From NCBI GenBank assembly GCA_022826515.1, contig JAJDUT010000041.1:1-64000 (forward strand): a stretch of 64,000 nucleotides of DNA. Reading direction: 5' to 3'. The number at the start of each line of letters is the position of its first letter. The stretch's first letter is position 1. Below the pieces are notes generated by a model. That model was not told the origin of the DNA. It made no database searches and saw nothing but the letters and a program-made list of their open reading frames with translations. Made by a program: the position numbers and the translations under genes. Shown one piece after another: positions 35,929-44,207 of this stretch. This DNA comes from Candidatus Latescibacterota bacterium (GTDB lineage Bacteria > Latescibacterota > UBA2968 > UBA8231).

Positions 35929-36356
35929 TTGATCCAGTTCATTCGCTAGCATTCTCGATTCAGGCTAATCGCGGTGTTTATGCTGTCCTTGTCGGCTCGG
36001 GCGTATCTCGGGCAGCGAAAATTCCTACGGGTTGGGAAATAACCCTCGACCTGATTCGCAAACTAGCAAAGATCCGCGGAGAGACGAGTGATCCCGACCC
36101 AGTCGGTTATCTACTTTCTCAACAGGGGAAGCCTAAAGATGCGATTGCCGCATACAACCAAGCCATCCGACTGAAACCAGACTACGCCGAAGCCTATTTT
36201 AACCGGGGGAACTCGAAGGGCACAATGGGCCGAATAGACGAAGCTCGGCAGGATTTCGAGAAAACACGTGACTTGGCACACAAGGCCGGCGATGACAGCC
36301 TCGTCGCCTTAGCGGAGCAGGTATTGCAAAGACTCGATAGCCAAGAAGGCGAGTAA
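35925..36356 (+). CDS. Shrunken SIR2-TPR protein coupled to hsdS
   Basis: A 143-residue protein. Residues 1-55 resemble the start of SIR2-type NADase defence proteins ('VYAVLVGSGVSRAAKIPTGW'). Residues 65-125 are TPR units ('GKPKDAIAAYNQAIRLKPDY'). The rest of the SIR2 fold, including the catalytic His region, is missing, so it looks like an internal deletion joining both ends of a larger SIR2-TPR gene. ATG overlaps the hsdS stop (ATGA, 35925-35928). NADase activity is unlikely. Confidence 0.7.
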   Translation: MIDPVHSLAFSIQANRGVYAVLVGSGVSRAAKIPTGWEITLDLIRKLAKIRGETSDPDPVGYLLSQQGKPKDAIAAYNQAIRLKPDYAEAYFNRGNSKGTMGRIDEARQDFEKTRDLAHKAGDDSLVALAEQVLQRLDSQEGE

Positions 36357-36380
36357 ACACATTCAATCAGAGAGCATCCG

Positions 36381-36689
36381 ATGATACCTATTGTCGAGGC
36401 ACGGGTCGGCGAATTACAGCAACTCTGCATCCGTTACCGCGTTCTGCGGCTTGACTTGTTCGGCTCGGCTGCCACCAGCAACTACCATGGGTGTGAAAGC
36501 GACTTGGACTTTTTGGTTGAATTCCAAACCCTGCCTTCGGGAGAATACGCCGCCGCCTACTTTGGGCTGCTGGAGGCTTTGGAACTGCTCTTTGGACGCC
36601 CGGTGGATCTCGTCGTTGATTCGGCCATCAAGAATCCCTTCTTCCGGCAACGCGTTGACGAGACTAGGACGCTACTCTATGCAGCTTGA
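36381..36689 (+). CDS. mntA: MntA-type nucleotidyltransferase, copy 3, with altered active-site spacing
   Basis: A 102-residue near-copy of the protein at 33305. A 3-base insertion adds Cys ('FGSAATSNYHGCESDLDF'), making GSx11DxD instead of the x10 spacing of copies 1 and 2, and Gly is Ser at one loop position. Catalysis may be impaired. The downstream hepT is only a stub. Confidence 0.88.
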   Translation: MIPIVEARVGELQQLCIRYRVLRLDLFGSAATSNYHGCESDLDFLVEFQTLPSGEYAAAYFGLLEALELLFGRPVDLVVDSAIKNPFFRQRVDETRTLLYAA

Positions 36690-36714
36690 AGCGCGGAATT
36701 TCAATGGATCGTAA
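36679..36714 (+). pseudogene. hepT stub after mntA copy 3
   Basis: Eleven codons: 'MQLEAR' matches the HepT N-terminus, then diverges ('NFNGS') and stops. The start overlaps mntA exactly as in the intact pair. The break point is different from the stub at 17261. Confidence 0.8.
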
Positions 36715-36783
36715 AAAACAAAGACTTCATCTCAAGGTCCAAACGATTCGTTAGGCAGAGCAAGGGCTGCACCTCTGGACTAT

Positions 36784-36812
36784 TTGATCCTGTTCCCCAT
36801 TTGTGGTACATT
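36784..36812 (+). promoter_or_regulatory. Sigma-70-type promoter for the RelB/YafQ module
   Basis: TTGATC (36784-36789), a 17-base spacer and TACATT (36807-36812), 38 bases before the relB ATG, which has GGAGG close upstream (about 36838-36842). Confidence 0.55.
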
Positions 36813-36849
36813 ATCACTGCATCGCAGCAATGAAGACGGAGGTATACCC

Positions 36850-37107
36850 ATGGCCAAGACCGAAATGATCCGTGCCCGCGTCGAACCAGAGTTGAAATCC
36901 CAAGCCGAAGAAGTATTCTCGGAACTTGGGCTGTCAGCAACCGAAGCGATCACGCTGTTTTATACACAGGTCACCCTGCATCGGGGGTTGCCGTTCGCAG
37001 TGAGAATTCCCAATGCCGAGACCCTCGAAGCGCTGCGACAGGCCCGCTCAGGAGAGGGACTCACCGAGTACGCCGATCTTGAGGATTTCAAGGCCAAGCA
37101 TGGTTGA
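36850..37107 (+). CDS. RelB/DinJ-family antitoxin
   Basis: An 85-residue antitoxin with a ribbon-helix-helix N-terminus ('MIRARVEPELKSQAEEVFSELGLSATEAI', here in part 'ARVEPELKSQAEEVFSELG') and 'FYTQVTLHRGLPFAVRIPN', the DinJ family signature. The ATG at 36850 starts directly after the ribosome site. Its stop lies three bases before the toxin gene. It should autoregulate the pair and neutralise YafQ. Confidence 0.92.
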   Translation: MAKTEMIRARVEPELKSQAEEVFSELGLSATEAITLFYTQVTLHRGLPFAVRIPNAETLEALRQARSGEGLTEYADLEDFKAKHG

Positions 37108-37110
37108 TGC

Positions 37111-37377
37111 ATGCGCCTGCTCACTACGAATCGATTTGAAAAAGATCTCAGACGTGCTAAGAAACGCGGCAAGGATCTCAATAAGCTCTGGAATGTCGTC
37201 GAACGTCTCTTGGCACAGCAGCCCCTCGCCCCACGGCATAGGCCGCATCGTTTAGCGGGGGATTGGTCTCCTTGCAGGGAGTGCCATATCGAACCGGACT
37301 GGCTGTTGATCTGGGACCAGCGGGAAGACCTCCTCATTCTAGTGCGAACTGGAACCCACACCGACCTGTTTGACTGA
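37111..37377 (+). CDS. YafQ-family mRNA interferase toxin
   Basis: An 88-residue RelE-superfamily toxin: 'FEKDLRRAKKRGKDLNKL', 'HRLAGDWSPCRECHIEPDW', and the C-terminal 'LILVRTGTHTDLF', with the catalytic His/Asp/Phe cluster typical of YafQ. It cleaves mRNA on the ribosome. Intact pair with the preceding antitoxin. Confidence 0.92.
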   Translation: MRLLTTNRFEKDLRRAKKRGKDLNKLWNVVERLLAQQPLAPRHRPHRLAGDWSPCRECHIEPDWLLIWDQREDLLILVRTGTHTDLFD

Positions 37378-37413
37378 TCTCGACATGGTGATATTCGCAA
37401 CACTGGAGCAAAA

Positions 37414-38844
37414 ATGGGAATACGCATACAACCACGCGAAATAGACGTACCCGAGGATAATCCTTTCAAGAACGACCTTCTCGGTCGGAAGGAGCCGGCA
37501 GAAGTTCTCACTCACCTCGTCAGTTCGATTGAAGGCCCATGCGTCCTAGCGGTCGATGCCGCTTGGGGGGCAGGCAAGACCACGTTTCTCAAAATTTGGT
37601 CACAGCACCTTCGTAATCAGGGATTCCCCGTTGTCGAGTTTAATGCGTGGGAGACAGACCATTCCGGAGCTCCCTTCGTCGCTCTCTCCAGTGAACTGAC
37701 AGAAGGCCTCCAAGAGTGCAAGGACGAGCCGCTGGCTCAGAAGATCGACGAAACCAAGAAGGCGGCGAAGGAGGTCTTCCGACGGGCCGTTCCGGGTGCT
37801 ATCCGAGTCGCAACAGCAGGGATATTGGATGTCGGCCCACTGATGGAAAAGGAAGTTGGTCAAGCCCTCGCGTCCTACGCCAAGGTGAGATTGTCCGAAT
37901 ACCAAGAGGCGCAAAAGTCCGTCAACACATTCAGGAGTGTCCTGCAAGACATGGCAGGTACGTTGTCAGAAGCTCGCGGGAATCGACCACTGATTGTGGT
38001 AATTGACGAGTTGGACAGGTGCCGTCCTTCTTACGCTGTCGAGCTTCTTGAGGTAGCGAAGCACCTCTTTATGGTGGACCACATCGTATTTGTACTAGCG
38101 GTGAATCGTTCTGAACTTGGGCATTCGATCAAGGCCCTCTATGGCAGTGGGTTTGATGCCGAAGGATATCTGCGTCGGTTTTTCGATGTGGACTTCCGAC
38201 TCCCCGAGCCTGAACGGGATGCGTTTATCACTGCGATGCTCGATCCAATACTCAAGGACTACTTCACTAGGACGAAAGATGGGAATGCAGCGGCACACGA
38301 TAGCACTGTTCGAGCTTGGCTACAGGGTTTCTTTGGTTCGCCCGATCTTAGTCTTCGACGGATTGCACAGGCCATCCACCGTTTAGGATTGGTGTTTGCA
38401 TCGTTGCGGAGTGACCGGCTGTCCCTCGCCTCAGCGACTGTTGTCGCGCTAATTGTTCGGACGATTGACTCGGACCTCTATCACCGGTTCGTCCGAGGCG
38501 AGGTCTCGGACCTTGAGGTCTCGGATATGGTGTTTGATCGTCCTAGGGCAAGAGCTTTGCAAAAAAAGTACGGGGCTTATTTTGAGGTAATCCTTATACG
38601 AGGCTGGATGGAGATAACCTCTTCGAGTTCGTCGGAACTGTGGCAGAAGTATAAGGGTATTGTTGATGCCGAGGAATCAGACGAAGCACCACAGGATGTA
38701 GATCGAGACCACGCTAACGAGGTCATTAAGCTTCTTGGAAATAGCCAAACAGGAGTTGGGTTCAAGTATGCAGCGCAACGACTTGATCTCCTATCTCCCG
38801 AGCTCATTGAAGAGCACACGGGAGCAGCGTCGAACGATTCCTGA
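37414..38844 (+). CDS. KAP-family P-loop NTPase
   Basis: A 476-residue protein with Walker A 'AWGAGKTTF' (50-58), the KAP signature 'VVEFNAWETDHSGAPF' after it, and Walker B 'LIVVIDELDRCRPSYAVELL' (193-212). No clear transmembrane pair is visible, unlike many KAP proteins. KAP NTPases are frequent in defence islands, alone or with nucleases; no partner is seen here. GGAG lies eight bases before the ATG. Function unproven. Confidence 0.9.
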   Translation: MGIRIQPREIDVPEDNPFKNDLLGRKEPAEVLTHLVSSIEGPCVLAVDAAWGAGKTTFLKIWSQHLRNQGFPVVEFNAWETDHSGAPFVALSSELTEGLQECKDEPLAQKIDETKKAAKEVFRRAVPGAIRVATAGILDVGPLMEKEVGQALASYAKVRLSEYQEAQKSVNTFRSVLQDMAGTLSEARGNRPLIVVIDELDRCRPSYAVELLEVAKHLFMVDHIVFVLAVNRSELGHSIKALYGSGFDAEGYLRRFFDVDFRLPEPERDAFITAMLDPILKDYFTRTKDGNAAAHDSTVRAWLQGFFGSPDLSLRRIAQAIHRLGLVFASLRSDRLSLASATVVALIVRTIDSDLYHRFVRGEVSDLEVSDMVFDRPRARALQKKYGAYFEVILIRGWMEITSSSSSELWQKYKGIVDAEESDEAPQDVDRDHANEVIKLLGNSQTGVGFKYAAQRLDLLSPELIEEHTGAASNDS

Positions 38845-39005
38845 CTCGCCAACTCCTCAACCAGTAGATGGTCGAGAATATACCGCACGAACACTGCCCT
38901 AGTTTCGAGCGAACTGGCGCACTGAGTACCTTACCCCGAACGGCCCATCCACCGACGTGCGGAACGACATGCTAATTGCGCTTCGCCACATTACCGCACC
39001 CCCTG

Positions 39006-39043
39006 ATTTTCAATTAGCCGCACCCTAAACTTACAATCAGCCG
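39006..39043. repeat. CAATYAGCC repeat block, left copy
   Basis: A 38-base block with two CAATYAGCCG motifs (39011-39020 and 39034-39043) spaced about 23 bases. It recurs in the same orientation at 39804-39841 with four or so mismatches, bracketing the MazE/MazF pair. Apart from it, the gap 38845-39065 holds no gene. Confidence 0.75.
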
Positions 39044-39065
39044 AATTCGGCGTCGCAGTGCAGTA

Positions 39066-39401
39066 TCAGTCGATTGCCAAGAAGCGGGAAAGAGCGTTTT
39101 TCACCGCTTGGCCATCTCGTTTCGACAACGTGCCGACCTTGCGGACAATCAGGGTATCATCGAGGGTGAAAAGCTTGAAACGAACCTTGCAGGGGACGGT
39201 GAGACCTGCTTCCCGCCAGTCTTGGATCGTCACGTCGCTCGGCCAATCGCTTCCGGCAGAGGTGATCATGGCCAAGGTCGATTGTTCGTGAGTCTTATTA
39301 AAGCTCGCCGATGAGACGATCAGAGCCGGTCGGCGCTTGGCAGCGCTCTGGTCAGTGAAGGGAAAGGGAACGACGACGACATCGAGCGGCTCAAAGGTCA
39401 C
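39066..39401 (-). CDS. MazF/PemK-family mRNA interferase toxin
   Basis: A 111-residue toxin starting at GTG 39401: 'FEPLDVVVVPFPFTDQSAAKRRPALIVSS' (in part 'VVVVPFPFTDQ' and 'KRRPALIVSS') is the PemK/MazF core, followed by 'LAMITSAG' and 'DWREAGLTVPCKVRFKLFTL'. The GTG is preferred over an ATG 36 bases upstream because it gives an 11-base overlap with the antitoxin and the usual N-terminus. Confidence 0.92.
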   Translation of the reverse strand: MTFEPLDVVVVPFPFTDQSAAKRRPALIVSSASFNKTHEQSTLAMITSAGSDWPSDVTIQDWREAGLTVPCKVRFKLFTLDDTLIVRKVGTLSKRDGQAVKNALSRFLAID

Positions 39402-39615
39402 GCCACGCTTCCTCGTCCTCGGGCGAGGCCCATTCACTCATAACCTCGGAGAGGCCCTGCAGGTAGTCGTCCCGCCCCGGCGTCACCTTGTGCACCACCA
39501 GATGACTGCCCTCAATCTCAAAGGCGATCACGTCCCCTTCCCGCAGGTTGGCCGCCTCGCGGATGCGCTTGGGGATCGTCGTCTGCCCACGTGATGTAAT
39601 TTTGGCGAGTTCCAT
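39391..39615 (-). CDS. MazE/AbrB-type antitoxin
   Basis: A 74-residue swapped-hairpin AbrB DNA-binding protein ('AKITSRGQTTIPKRIREAANL', in part 'ITSRGQTTIPKRIREAA') with an acidic tail for toxin binding ('SPEDEEAWRDL'). It should repress its own operon; a matching inverted repeat lies 19 bases upstream. Confidence 0.92.
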   Translation of the reverse strand: MELAKITSRGQTTIPKRIREAANLREGDVIAFEIEGSHLVVHKVTPGRDDYLQGLSEVMSEWASPEDEEAWRDL

Positions 39616-39633
39616 TTGCTTAATTTGCAGATA

Positions 39634-39657
39634 TTCTTATTAAACTGAAAATAAGAA
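39634..39657. promoter_or_regulatory. Inverted repeat upstream of mazE (putative operator)
   Basis: TTCTTATT (39634-39641) and AATAAGAA (39650-39657) form a perfect 8-bp inverted repeat with an 8-base spacer, just upstream of the leftward mazE. Position and symmetry fit an autoregulatory operator. Confidence 0.5.
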
Positions 39658-39803
39658 GAAACAGAGCTAAATCAATCTTCCGACCATCGGCATTTGTGCA
39701 AACGCGCCGACAACATCTCTACCATCTAACCTGCATATCGAGTATTTTTAATCAATTACGTTGAGACGACAGTGGAGGAAGACTACCCTCCTTTTAGCTC
39801 TAA

Positions 39804-39868
39804 ATTTTCAATTAGCCGAATCCTAAACGTACAATCAGCCGTCTCAACATTTACAATTAGCCTGATTA
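39804..39868. repeat. CAATYAGCC repeat block, right copy
   Basis: Three motifs, CAATTAGCCG (39809), CAATCAGCCG (39832) and CAATTAGCC (about 39854), are spaced about 22 bases. The first two form the direct repeat of 39006-39043. Spaced terminal repeats of this kind resemble transposase-binding ends (for example of IS21-type elements), but no transposase is present. The rest of 39616-39887 has no gene. Confidence 0.7.
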
Positions 39869-39887
39869 TACCTGTACCAGTCACCAC

Positions 39888-40631
39888 ATGCCCGACAAAC
39901 AAACACCCGACGACCTAATTTGGGGCCGCCACCCCGTACTCGAAGCCCTCCGCGCCGAGCGCCCCCTGCGCCGTCTGCTCATCGCCAAGGGCGCACACGG
40001 CCCAGTCATCGACGAAATTTTCGCCCGCGCGCGGCAGGCTCACATCCCCTATGACCTGCGCGACAAAACCCAACTCGACCGCCTCGCCGGCCCCCGTCAC
40101 CAAAGCGTCGTCGCGTACGCGGCCGCCGCAACGTACGCGGACTTTGACCACGTGCTCGACCACCTGTCGGCCCCGGCCCTGCTCCTCTTCCTCGACCAAG
40201 TGCAAGATCCCCACAACCTCGGTGCCATCATCCGCAGCGCCCACGCGCTCGGTGCGCAAGGCGTAGTCGTGCCCGCCCGGTCTGCCGCCGGCCTCTCGCC
40301 AGCCGCGCTCAAGGCTGCCGCCGGTGCAACCCAACACCTACCCGTCTGCCGGGTTGACAACTTGCAAAAGGCCCTGCAAAAAACCGCTTCCTGTGGGCTT
40401 TTCATCGCCGGACTCGACGCCCAAGGCGAGCTTCCCCTGACGACCGCGGACTTTACCCAGCCCTGCGCCCTAGTCATCGGCAGCGAAGGCAAAGGACTGC
40501 GGCGCATGGTACAAAAGCGCTGCGACGCGCTCTTGCACATCCCCATGCAGCACGAGGCCATCGGCTCGCTCAACGCCTCGGTGGCCGCTGGCATCGCCCT
40601 GTACGAAGTGCTGCGCCAGCGCCAGCCATGA
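39888..40631 (+). CDS. rlmB: 23S rRNA (guanosine-2'-O-)-methyltransferase RlmB-like (SpoU family)
   Basis: A 247-residue SPOUT methyltransferase: 'IWGRHPVLEALRAERPL' N-terminus, motif 1 'DPHNLGAIIRSAHALG', motif 2 'LVIGSEGKGLRRMVQKRCD' and motif 3 'IGSLNASVAAGIALYEVLRQ'. It methylates G2251 of 23S rRNA or an equivalent site. Its TGA overlaps the next gene's ATG. Confidence 0.94.
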   Translation: MPDKQTPDDLIWGRHPVLEALRAERPLRRLLIAKGAHGPVIDEIFARARQAHIPYDLRDKTQLDRLAGPRHQSVVAYAAAATYADFDHVLDHLSAPALLLFLDQVQDPHNLGAIIRSAHALGAQGVVVPARSAAGLSPAALKAAAGATQHLPVCRVDNLQKALQKTASCGLFIAGLDAQGELPLTTADFTQPCALVIGSEGKGLRRMVQKRCDALLHIPMQHEAIGSLNASVAAGIALYEVLRQRQP

Positions 40632-43069
40632 TCGGCCTGCTAATCCTCTGCCTCGCCCTCGCCTATCCGCACGGCAGCGAGGCGTCCGACACCCAACTGC
40701 AAAAGGCCCGCGCCCTGTTGACCCAAGCCAAGGGCCAAGACAAAAATCAGGGCTTTGCATACCAAGCCACCTATATGCGCTACTACGAGGTCGGCGACTC
40801 GCTCCTGTTGCAGGGGCAGGCCCGTATCTCGCACAAAGGTGCTGAGCTAGAGGCCGCCGAGATCGTCTTCCGCCGCGACCTCGACCAAGTCGAAGCGCGG
40901 GCAGCCCTCGATTCGCTTGGGCGGGTCGTCGGCCGCCCAGTGTTGCGCCAAGGCGACCAAACCCTGCGCGGCGAGCGCATTCTCTACAACCTCTCCACCG
41001 AGCAAGGAACCATCCTCAAAGGTAAGATCCACCGCGACAAGGGATTTTACGCCGGACACTTGATCCAGACCCGCAGCAGCACTGAGTTCCACGTCCACCA
41101 AGGCTCGTACACCACGTGCGACGCCGACCCCCCGCACTTTGACTTCTACAGCCCACGCATCAAGGTCATAGCCGGCGACATGGCCGTGGCGCGCCCCGTG
41201 TATTTCCGCATCAAGGAGCGGCGGCTGTTGTGGATTCCCTTTTACGTATTCTCGCTGCGCGAAGATCGCCAATCCGGGATTTTGACGCCGAGTTTTGGGC
41301 AACGCTCCCTTAGATTTGGGGCGCGCCAAAGCGAGTGGGAGCTGCGCAACTTGGGCTACTACCTCGCGCCCAACGACTATTGGGACCTATCTCTCGCGAC
41401 CGACCTGCGGCAGCGCTCGGGCTGGCTAGGGCGCGCCCGCCTCAACTACGCCGCGCGCTACCGATTCCGAGGGCATGTGAGCACCCAGTTCGAAAACCGC
41501 CAAGAGGGCCGCACGGCCTCGCGCAACTGGCGACTTGAATTCAGGCACAGCCAAGAGTTGGGGCGCGACGCGAGCCTGCGGGCCAACGGCACCTTCCAAA
41601 GCAACAACAGCTTTGCCCAAGACAACAGCACCAGCCTCCAAGACCGCCTCAACCGCACCCTGCGCTCCAACTTCAGCTACACCCGGCGCTGGCGCGGCTC
41701 GGGCAACAGCTTGAGCCTGAAAGCGAGCCAGACCAAAAACCTCGACACCGAAACGTCCTCCACCGTCCTGCCCGAACTCAGCCTGCGCAAGAGCCGCAAG
41801 CCGATTTGGGGCCAAGCGGGCCAAAGCCGCCAAAGTCGCCAAAACCTCCCTTGGTACAGCCGCATCTACTACGACGGCAACGCCAGTCTGCGCAACACTC
41901 GGCGCGGCACCCGCACGGACACGACCAGCAAAACCAGGGCCCAAGTGTTCTGGCGCGTCAGCGCACAGTACCGCCCTTTCTCTTGGCTCAACCTTAGCCC
42001 AGCGCTCAACCAAGACTGGAGCGACCAAGACCTGCGCGAAGGCGCAACCCGCAGTCGGCGCGGGGACCGCTTCTCCACCCGCGCAGCCCTGAGCCAGACC
42101 TTCTATGGGCTTTTCAACCCATCCATCGGCCCACTCCAAGCCCTGCGCCACGTGCTCAAACCCAGCGTCTCATTCAGCTACCAAGCCTCCCGCGCCGACA
42201 CCGGCGGCGTCTTGGGCTTTGGCGGCAACGGCAGCCCGCTCCAACACCGGCGGACCCTGAACTTGAGCCTCGGCAACACCTTCTGGGCCAAAATCCTGCG
42301 CGACGAGGAAGAGCACAAAGTGCGCCTAGTCCAGCTCAATTTTTCTACGACCTATGACTTTGAGCAAAAGGAGCGCCAGCTAGCCGACCTGCGCACGACC
42401 CTCAGCGTCGAAGCGGGTCGCTACCTGAATTCGCGGCTGACCTTGCGCCACGAATTCTACGACGAGCAAAACCGACTGCACTTGTTGGCACCGCGCCGCG
42501 AGCAGCTCGAAGTCCGGACTTCAACTAGCTGGTCGCGGCGGTCCCAAGCGTCGCGCAGGGAAACCGACAGGTCTGGTGATTTTGACTCCTCCAGCCGCTA
42601 CGGCCAGAGTAGTTTCGGCACCGCCAACCCCTACGGATCGAGCAGCTTCGGCTCCGCCAATCCCTATGGCCGGGAATCCTTCGGCTTTGAAAGCGGCCTC
42701 ATGCGCGACATCGACAACCGCCGACGCGGCAGCCGGTTACAACTCAGCCACTACATCTCGCACCGCCGCGCCACCGCTACGACCGCTAGCTTCATCCGCT
42801 CTTGGGTGCGGGCCTCGACCGGCTTTAGCTTGGCGAGCTGGCATTGCAATTATTCGCTCAACTACAATCTGCGCGCCCCAGGGACGCGGCTTTTAGCTAC
42901 CGAGCGCATCACCTATGAGCTGTTGTCCCTGCAAAAAGAATTCCACGACTGGACCGCAACCCTCAACGTGCAGCCGAGCACCTTTCACAAAAACCGGGCA
43001 TTCTTTCTTAAGGTGCAGTTAAAAGACATTCCGCAGCTCAAACTCGAGCGCGGCCAGCGGCGCTTCTAG
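40628..43069 (+). CDS. LptD/OstA-like outer-membrane LPS assembly protein
   Basis: An 813-residue protein. A short signal peptide ends near residue 20. The N-terminal OstA-like beta-jellyroll ('ARISHKGAELEAAEIVF') is followed by the LptD hallmark 'RIKVIAGDMAVARPVYFRI' and 'FYVFSLREDRQSGILTPSFG', then a long beta-barrel with alternating aromatic strands. LptD inserts LPS into the outer membrane, so a Gram-negative envelope is implied. A Gly/Ser/Tyr-rich repeat ('YGQSSFGTANPYGSSSFGSA', about 658-680) inside the barrel is unusual. Whether it is the true LptD or a paralogue cannot be settled here. Confidence 0.85.
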   Translation: MIGLLILCLALAYPHGSEASDTQLQKARALLTQAKGQDKNQGFAYQATYMRYYEVGDSLLLQGQARISHKGAELEAAEIVFRRDLDQVEARAALDSLGRVVGRPVLRQGDQTLRGERILYNLSTEQGTILKGKIHRDKGFYAGHLIQTRSSTEFHVHQGSYTTCDADPPHFDFYSPRIKVIAGDMAVARPVYFRIKERRLLWIPFYVFSLREDRQSGILTPSFGQRSLRFGARQSEWELRNLGYYLAPNDYWDLSLATDLRQRSGWLGRARLNYAARYRFRGHVSTQFENRQEGRTASRNWRLEFRHSQELGRDASLRANGTFQSNNSFAQDNSTSLQDRLNRTLRSNFSYTRRWRGSGNSLSLKASQTKNLDTETSSTVLPELSLRKSRKPIWGQAGQSRQSRQNLPWYSRIYYDGNASLRNTRRGTRTDTTSKTRAQVFWRVSAQYRPFSWLNLSPALNQDWSDQDLREGATRSRRGDRFSTRAALSQTFYGLFNPSIGPLQALRHVLKPSVSFSYQASRADTGGVLGFGGNGSPLQHRRTLNLSLGNTFWAKILRDEEEHKVRLVQLNFSTTYDFEQKERQLADLRTTLSVEAGRYLNSRLTLRHEFYDEQNRLHLLAPRREQLEVRTSTSWSRRSQASRRETDRSGDFDSSSRYGQSSFGTANPYGSSSFGSANPYGRESFGFESGLMRDIDNRRRGSRLQLSHYISHRRATATTASFIRSWVRASTGFSLASWHCNYSLNYNLRAPGTRLLATERITYELLSLQKEFHDWTATLNVQPSTFHKNRAFFLKVQLKDIPQLKLERGQRRF

Positions 43070-43179
43070 GGTAGTTGACAGTAGTACGATGGGGGGTACT
43101 TTAAGACCTATATGATCGTTTTTCCTAGCGAGTTTTCCCAGATGCCGACGGCGTCTCCGCCGATCTTGCACTCCCTCCC

Positions 43180-43623
43180 GTGAAAGTCCTCGTCCAGCGC
43201 GTCAGCCACGCTAGTGTCCACGTCGATGGCCAACTCCACGGCCAAATCGGTCAGGGCCTAGTCCTGCTCGTCGGCTTCGGTCCCGACGACGACGAGCAAT
43301 CCCTGCGCTTCTGCGCTGAAAAGTGCGCTCACCTGCGCATCTTTGCCGACGACCAAGGCAAGATGAATCGCTCGGTGCTCGACATCGGCGGCGGCGTGCT
43401 CGCCATCTCGCAGTTTACCCTGTACGGCGACTGCCGCAAAGGCCGCCGCCCCAGCTTCGTCCAAGCTGCCCCGCCCCAAGTCGCCGAGCGCCTGTACGAG
43501 CGCTTTCTCGACCTGCTCGCCGAACAGGGCTTGCCGCCCCAGCGCGGCGTCTTCGGTGCGTACATGCAGGTCGAAATCCACAACGACGGGCCAGTTACCT
43601 TAATGGTGGAGTCGCCCGCGTGA
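43180..43623 (+). CDS. dtd: D-aminoacyl-tRNA deacylase
   Basis: A 147-residue Dtd with a GTG start: 'MKVLVQRVSHASVHVDG', the catalytic 'LAISQFTLYGDCRKGRRPSF' and the 'GVFGAYMQVEIHNDGPVTL' Gly-Pro-containing motif. It removes D-amino acids mischarged onto tRNA. Its TGA overlaps the maf GTG. The 110-base gap upstream shows no further gene. Confidence 0.95.
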   Translation: MKVLVQRVSHASVHVDGQLHGQIGQGLVLLVGFGPDDDEQSLRFCAEKCAHLRIFADDQGKMNRSVLDIGGGVLAISQFTLYGDCRKGRRPSFVQAAPPQVAERLYERFLDLLAEQGLPPQRGVFGAYMQVEIHNDGPVTLMVESPA

Positions 43624-44207
43624 AGCCACTCATCCTCGGCTCGGCCTCGCCCCGGCGCGCCGCGCTGTTGCGCCAACTCGCCCTGCCTTTTACCGTCGTC
43701 CCCAGTCCGGTGGCAGAGCCGGTGCCCGCAACAGCCATCCCGACCGACTACGCACTCGAATCGGCCGTGGCCAAAGCCCAGGCCGTAGCCAGCATAGTCG
43801 CTGCAGACGCCATCATCATCGCCGCGGACACCATCGTCTGCTGCAATGGCGCTATATTGGGCAAGCCCGCCGACGCAGCCGACGCGGCTTCCATGCTCGG
43901 TCGCCTCTCGGGCAGGGTCCATCAGGTCTATACCGGACTAGCCATCCAAAGCGGCGAGCAGCTTCTGCGGGAAGCTGTTTGTACCCAAGTGGAGATGCGA
44001 CCCTTGACCGCCGCCGACATCGCCGCTTACGTCGCCAGCGGCGAACCCCTCGACAAGGCCGGAGGCTATGGCATACAGGGGCTAGGGGCGCGCTTTATTG
44101 AACGCATCGCAGGTTGTTATTATAATGTAGTTGGTCTGCCCTTAGCTCGTCTTTGCGTCCTTTTGAGCGCGGTGGGGTGCGACCTAAACGATCAGGCCAC
44201 AAAATGA
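43620..44207 (+). CDS. maf: Maf-family nucleoside triphosphate pyrophosphatase
   Basis: A 195-residue Maf protein from GTG 43620 (overlapping dtd): 'LILGSASPRRAALLRQL', 'IIAADTIVCCNGAILGKP', and 'GGYGIQGLGARFIERIAGCY'. It hydrolyses dTTP/UTP or modified nucleotides. The open frame extends upstream only inside dtd. Its TGA overlaps the next gene's ATG. Confidence 0.94.
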   Translation: MKPLILGSASPRRAALLRQLALPFTVVPSPVAEPVPATAIPTDYALESAVAKAQAVASIVAADAIIIAADTIVCCNGAILGKPADAADAASMLGRLSGRVHQVYTGLAIQSGEQLLREAVCTQVEMRPLTAADIAAYVASGEPLDKAGGYGIQGLGARFIERIAGCYYNVVGLPLARLCVLLSAVGCDLNDQATK

